Translations under genes and position numbers: made by a program
Shown here: positions 59,572 through 64,000 of the stretch, one piece after another
Position numbering within the stretch: the first letter of the stretch is position 1
How the letters are laid out: each line of letters starts with the position of its first letter
The notes under the pieces: model-generated
Database searches by the model: none
What the model was told of the DNA's origin: nothing
The model's input: only the letters and a program-made list of their open reading frames with translations
DNA from: Prototheca cutis
Lineage: Eukaryota; Chlorophyta; Trebouxiophyceae; Chlorellales; Chlorellaceae
DNA length: 64,000 nucleotides
Direction: 5' to 3'
Assembly (NCBI GenBank): GCA_002897115.2
Contig: BCIH01000014.1
Coordinates: forward strand, 379,980 to 443,979

Positions 59572-61517
59572 CGCGAGGATCGTAAGATCAACTAATCGCT
59601 CCTCTCCGCCATGGTGTTCCAGCTGTGCAACGCACTGTGCTCGTCTGCATGGGCAATCTTGCGCTGTCAATCGTCAGCCTTGGCCTCGGCTTCGAACTTC
59701 CGTGGCGCGTACCCTTACGGACTGCAGCGAAAGCGCCCCTCAAAGGCACTGATGGCAGACGAAGCCCCCCGCCACCCGTTTATGTACTTCAAATTCAATT
59801 CAGGTGAAGAAGTGTGCTCGTTGCAAATGAACTACACATTCAGCTGTGTCGTGGGGTGCGTGTGCATGTAGCCCACGAATCACAAAATGACCGCGGTGCA
59901 TTTGTTGGCCCCGTTGCTGTTCCTCAGTCGCAGCATTGGGTCCAGTCAAACACACGAATACTCATTGCAACATCCCCCAGCTGTCGCGGAGGATACCAGG
60001 GATATGTAAGCGAGGGAGTTCCTTTGCTTTTTCTTGGTAGCCAAGCTGCTAGGGCCTTTGCCCCTGGCATCCCTCTGCCAAGCGAGGTGTACCCGCCACC
60101 GCCATGCACATCCTGCTTGACATTTCTGGCATTCATATCAATTGCGCTGTGCATGATTGGCGACAGGACGTCGCGGTATTGGTGTACTAGCATGTGTGCC
60201 TGGCTGCACGCAATGTCAACGACATCTCGCCTGCCAATCTCATGCCAAGGGACCGATCGACTCAGTCGTCGCAGAAGAGAGCAGAGTATCACGAGCACCT
60301 TGATGGACGCCTTGAAATCGGGACCCTCGCCGTTCCCAACGTGCCCGTGGGAGACACAAGCGGTCGCTGGCTTCGTGACAATCCACGCAGGCCTTGCTGG
60401 GGCCACACGCATCGTTGAGGTTGCTGGCCTGGCCATCCTCATTGGTGGGCCAGGTCTGCACTTCAGTCCGACGGCAAGTATGAAAACAATGCTGCAGCCC
60501 TGCGTGGCCAGCGCAACAACACGAGGGCCATTTGAATGCTGCAGTGGCTTCATCCCCGAAAATCTCATCTCCTCACCCCGCTGGCACACATTGCCACAAG
60601 GCCTTTGGCAGTGTTTGACGAACACTGCAACCTTGCCCTGTGGGCGATGCAGGAATCATGCTCCGTCCCGCTCAAGAGGGAGCATAACAGCTATCACTTG
60701 AGGTGACAGAAGCATCGCCAGTGGCAACTGAAGCAGGCGCTCTTGCAAGGGAGCAGTCTTGACCTCATTTGTCGGCAATGCCGATGAGGTCCATGCTGTG
60801 GGATGGTGCTGGTAGCTTCCGCGGGGCATGTCACGGATACGAGGGTGGGGTGGTGTCGAGTTTTCCGCCACCCAAGGCCGCATGGCGTGGTCGGTCTTGC
60901 CAGGCCTCCCTGAGTCCTAGTCCTGAGCACGTCGCTGTCAGCAAAACTCCCCAAGCTCCCACCTTGCTCAGAGTAGGGCAGCTGGCAGAACCGGACGCGG
61001 CGGGCTGGCTTGCACTCTTCCCTGCCTCCTCGAATCCCCCACATCCGGACATTTCCAGCTGTGCCATCGGTCTGTTTGGGCGGCTGCACAGGTGCCGAAT
61101 GACTACTACTCCCACCTTCCTCGCGACATTTTTTGCTTGCTAAAGTGTAGTTATTTTTGTCCGACCCCTTCCTGGCGATGATCCCCCCCCGCGTCCAGGG
61201 CGCTTGCATGCGGACTGCCGTTTCAGCGCTACGTTGCATGGTCCGGCTGGCCTCCGGGAATGTGTCCCAGGGCGCGTGGGAAGCTGGAGGTCACGTCAAT
61301 CAGGGAACAGATCATCGCCGGACGCTGCAAACGGTTGCCAAAATTGGAATAACTTTAGACCCTCTCTCCCGAAAGTGGGTGTTTCAACCCCTGTGTGGCA
61401 CCTCCGAGTGCGGCACGGCTACCGCCTTCCCCCTGCCGTCGCCGAAATTCGCAACGTGACGTGAGGATCAGCCCCAGCCCACCCAACAGTTCGGGGTTCA
61501 CTCCAACTGCAGATAGC
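59572..61517. other. 1.9-kb divergent gap with unassigned open frames
   Basis: Between the ADA2 start (minus) and the wall-protein start (plus). Long open frames exist on both strands (plus 59814-60701, 295 codons; minus 59924-60625, 233 codons), but neither shows a recognisable family, conserved-looking motif or splice structure, and they overlap each other. Composition is nearer 52-55% GC than the flanks. No terminal inverted repeats, tRNA or snRNA were recognised. It may be regulatory DNA, an untranslated RNA or a decayed element. Confidence 0.4.
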
Positions 61518-62826
61518 ATGGGGCTTCCAGCTCGACACATTGCAGTCTTTGGGCTGGCCCTTTGCCTCATTCAGGGCACCCAGGTGAGTGCGCCATCCCA
61601 GGGTTCCCAAGAGTGAAGTCATGGCAAATAGCATGTGTTCAGCACCGTCCCAACAACATCTGCAGGCTGCATGTGGTTCAACGTTCTTCTTTCTGCCGAC
61701 CGTAAGGTGCAGTTGTGGAGGGCCCGTGAGGGTGTTTCCGTTCCTTATGCGACCGGTGTAATCTGCGCAAACCTGTGCGCGGAGCAGCAGCAGCCAGCCA
61801 TTCAATCAAGCCTGAATGACACAGTGGCCCTTGCGGATTTCGTGCCGACCATTATGATGCACTCTCTTGGAGTATGACTGTCCTTTCCATGCTCTGGTGT
61901 GCGCAGGCTCAGTGGCGTACTCTACACCGTCTCCTTGTCGAGCGGGAGCGACTTCTGCAAGTACGTGGGAAAAAGAAGTGGAAATTTGTTGAGTGAACTT
62001 GCCACGCTAGATTTATGCATGCAATATGGAACTCCCTGTGCAGGGCCAAGGGCTTGGCTGGCATCGGCTCCTTCAAGGCGAGCACGCTGAAGGGTCTGGC
62101 CTACCTCCCCGGAATCGCCTCTATCAACCTTACCACACGGCACGCGTGCGCTCAGGGAGCGTGCTCTGCCCTCATCGGCATCGAATGCCTTCCAAGCAAG
62201 AGCTCCAAGAAATGTGCGGCTGACAGCAACGACAACGTTGGCAGCGCCAACAATGGCAAGAACAACTACGGGAACAGCAACACGGGCAACGGCAACATTG
62301 GTAAGTGGGGACACGGACATCAGCAGCTGGGCTGCCCGGTCGACGTCCCATCTCGGTATGGGCCGCATTGCATTTAGGCAACTGCACTGGCCACTGGCAC
62401 TCCGCAGGTTCCTTGAACGTGGGCAACAACAACTGGGGGACCAAGAACACGGGCAACGGCAACCACTGCAACAAGCTCAACAACACCAAGAAGGCCGTCG
62501 CGTGCACGGATTTGTCGAGCCCTCAGACGCTTCCGATATATCCTTTTCCACCACCCAAGCGCCCCCCACCTCCACCCAAAAAGAACCCTCCGCCTCCGCC
62601 AAAGCGCTCCCCTCCGCCTCCGCCAAAGCGCTCCCCTCCGCCTCCGCCAAAGCGCTCCCCGCCACCGCCGCCAAAGCGCTCCCCTCCGCCTCCGCCAAAA
62701 CGCTCCCCTCCGCCTCCGCCAAAGCGCTCCCCTCCGCCCCCGCCAAAGCGCTCCCCTCCGCCCCCGCCAAAGCGCTCCCCTCCGCCCCCGCCTCCACCGC
62801 CACCGCCACCGCCAGAGGTAGGGTGA
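61518..62826 (+). CDS. Secreted Asn/Gly-rich protein with basic Pro-rich (PPPPPKRS) tail, module 1
   Basis: Five exons: 61518-61583, 61666-61706, 61907-61960, 62044-62300, 62408-62826; 278 aa. Exon 1 is a signal peptide (MGLPARHIAVFGLALCLIQG). The globular part has conserved Cys (SGSDFC, GACSALIGIEC, KKCAAD, GNHC, AVAC) and an Asn/Gly array NTGNGNIG then VGNNNWGTKNTGNGN, resembling MPTR/pentapeptide-type NxGxxN repeats by pattern only. Sequons NLT and NNT are present. The C-terminus is eight exact copies of PPPPPKRS, 24-bp units at 62587-62778, then poly-Pro and a stop. By analogy to volvocine and other algal hydroxyproline-rich wall proteins it should be extracellular (inference). GAG|GTAGGG at its end could also be a donor, fusing it to the next module. 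Confidence 0.75.
62587..62778 (+). repeat. Eight 24-bp tandem units encoding PPPPPKRS
   Basis: Eight consecutive copies of a 24-base unit (cctccgcctccgccaaagcg plus ctcc), differing only at synonymous Pro and Lys positions; unit 4 is the most diverged. Every unit preserves the codon frame. Confidence 0.95.
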
Positions 62827-63148
62827 TCGTGGGTGATCGAGTGTGTGCAGAATGGAAAGATGGCATGAATTGAAGCGTATCTTCACCCATCCGACCCCAA
62901 CCAACTTGGCAGACTACATGCGGGAACCCCTTTTACTTCCTCCCAACAGCCAGGCACGTTTTGAGGATAGCACAGCACTGCAAAGATTGCCGGCTCGGAA
63001 TGTCATGATGGGCATCAACTTTGCATTTTCCAGCTCGAGCTCAAACTGCACCGTAGTATTGTGGACGAGTGTGAACCTCCTAACCGGAGAAGATATTTCC
63101 TTTGGATCCCCATGCCATTGTTTCTGTGTGGCCCTCCGCACACTGCAG
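62827..63148. other. Spacer between the two wall-protein modules
   Basis: 322 bp. If the modules are separate genes, it should contain a promoter and signal-peptide exon, which I could not find. If they are one gene, it is an intron plus perhaps a short exon after the acceptor ttttccag near 63033. Confidence 0.4.
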
Positions 63149-64000
63149 GCTGGACAAGATCGTTTATGTCGTGTCTGTGTCCAGCGGAAACGACTTTTGC
63201 AAGTACGTCGTGGGACTTGGCGATTTGGCCTGCAACTCTGCTTCCTGACCAGGTGCCAAATCGAGGTGCTTGCCTGAAGATCTGCATCCCTCATGTGACC
63301 CAAAACACTGGGAATCTGTTGCAGGGCCCAGGGCCAGCTCGGAATCTTGTCCTACAAGGCTGCCTCGCTGGCGCAGCTGGGAGTTAATGGCACTACATCT
63401 ATTAATCTTTCAACACAGAAAGTCTGCAGCACAGACTCCTGCTCTGCCCTGATCGGCATTGAATGCAAGGCCAGTGCTTCGGCCGTCAAGTGCACTGCCG
63501 ATGCCCAGGGCAACATTGGGGACAACAATGATGGCAAGAACAACTATGGCACCGGCAACACTGGCGATGGCAACATTGGTATGTTGAAAATGTGTGGGAT
63601 CACAAAGGCATGTCCATCTCTTGAAACTCCTGCTTCTTGGCGGCAACTTCACATTCTTTTTTTGAGCCGCTTTTGCAGGATCCCAAAATGTCGGTGACAA
63701 CAACTGGGGCACCAATAACACGGGCGCCGACAACCACTGCAACAATCTCAACAACACCAAGGGCGCTGTCCAGTGCAAAGACCTGTCCACTTCGCAGACC
63801 CTGCTGCTCAGTTCCCCTCCGCCGCCGCCAGCACAGAGTCCCCCCCCACCTCCCAGGAGCCCGCCGCCGGCACAGAGTCCGCCACCCCCGGAAAATCCCC
63901 CGCCGCCCGAGAGCCCACCGCCACCTCCGGAGTCGCCGCCACCGCCTGAGAGCCCACCGCCACCTCCGGAGTCGCCGCCACCGCCTGAGAGCCCACCGCC
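63149..64000 (+). CDS. Secreted Asn/Gly-rich protein with acidic Pro-rich (SPPPPPE) tail, module 2, partial
   Basis: Tandem paralogue of the preceding module with the same exon plan: 63149-63202 (54 nt, identical length), 63325-63578 (254 against 257 nt), and 63679 to beyond the window. Conserved features are VSSGNDFC, SCSALIGIEC, VKCTAD, NTGDGNIG, VGDNNWGTNNTG, NHCNNLNNTKGAVQC and DLSTSQTLL. The splice phases (2, 2, 1) are the same. The tail switches from Lys/Arg to Glu: SPPPPPE and ESPPPP units with a 39-bp period (63909, 63948, 63987) running off the edge. The 5' end, including any signal peptide, is not identified, so this is either a second gene or the second half of one long gene. Confidence 0.72.
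63909..64000 (+). repeat. 39-bp tandem repeat encoding acidic SPPPPPE/ESPPPP hinge
   Basis: Units starting GAGAGCCCACCGCCACCTCC at 63909, 63948 and 63987 (the last truncated by the window). It encodes Ser-(Pro)4-5 blocks separated by Glu, extensin-like. Confidence 0.9.

Noticed and set aside
59600..60700. Transposon remnant
   Set aside because: No terminal inverted repeats, target duplication or transposase motif could be found by eye.
59814..60701. 295-codon plus-strand frame as a real gene
   Set aside because: No recognisable motif, overlapping antisense frame, erratic residue composition; left as unassigned.
62374..62904. Minus-strand Arg/Gly/Trp-rich frame opposite the PPPPPKRS repeats
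   Set aside because: It is the complement of the tandem repeat; the plus strand has splice sites, signal peptide and a paralogue.

Overview
This is a nuclear segment from a GC-rich, intron-dense photosynthetic eukaryote, most likely a chlorophyte green alga (trebouxiophyte or Chlorella-like; inference). The reasons are spliceosomal introns every few hundred bases (about 107 by my hand count), a spliceosomal U4 snRNA gene, plastid-type enzymes (protoporphyrinogen oxidase, cystathionine gamma-synthase), a plant-type membrane phosphoesterase, and proline-rich secreted wall-type proteins. There are no operons, ribosome-binding sites, CRISPR arrays or recognisable intact transposons. All gene models were spliced by hand: exon phases were checked and conserved protein blocks had to read through each junction.

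Layout, left to right. 1-1023 (-) ETF alpha, cut by the window edge. 1483-6394 (+) DNA polymerase delta catalytic subunit. 6993-10150 (+) propionyl-CoA carboxylase alpha. 10763-11562 (+) small ubiquitin-like unknown. 11829-13288 (-) MTHFR-like enzyme. 13733-18494 (+) multi-spanning class 3 lipase. 18986-19670 (-) 80-residue zinc-finger protein. 20023-21770 (+) cystathionine gamma-synthase. 22167-22785 (-) mitoribosomal mL54. 23708-26011 (+) SANT protein. 26339-29207 (-) MYST acetyltransferase. 30329-36721 (-) giant membrane calcineurin-like phosphoesterase. 37225-40503 (-) XPD helicase. 41092-41232 (+) U4 snRNA. 41772-44277 (+) hexokinase. 44491-46119 (-) ORC6. 46622-47499 (+) PP4 regulatory subunit 2. 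47773-50778 (+) protoporphyrinogen oxidase. 51035-53000 (+) cytochrome b5 reductase. 53315-54797 (-) VAP. 55330-59571 (-) ADA2. 61518-64000 (+) two tandem modules of a secreted Asn/Gly-rich, Pro-rich family, cut by the right edge.

The genes are mostly housekeeping and not one pathway. Loose groupings are replication and repair (Pol delta, ORC6, XPD), chromatin (MYST, ADA2, SANT protein), and mitochondrial branched-chain and odd-chain catabolism (ETF alpha, PCC alpha). Many neighbours are head-to-head with 0.35-0.9 kb between start codons, or convergent with 0.2-0.5 kb between stops.

The most notable observations are: the U4 gene; five introns that appear to be GC-AG; a ~101-residue insertion inside the XPD iron-sulfur domain; a ~400-residue insertion inside the phosphoesterase domain; loss of two zinc ligands in the MYST finger; composite poly-T/poly-G tracts inside introns; and the tandem wall-type modules whose proline hinges carry opposite charge (Lys/Arg versus Glu).
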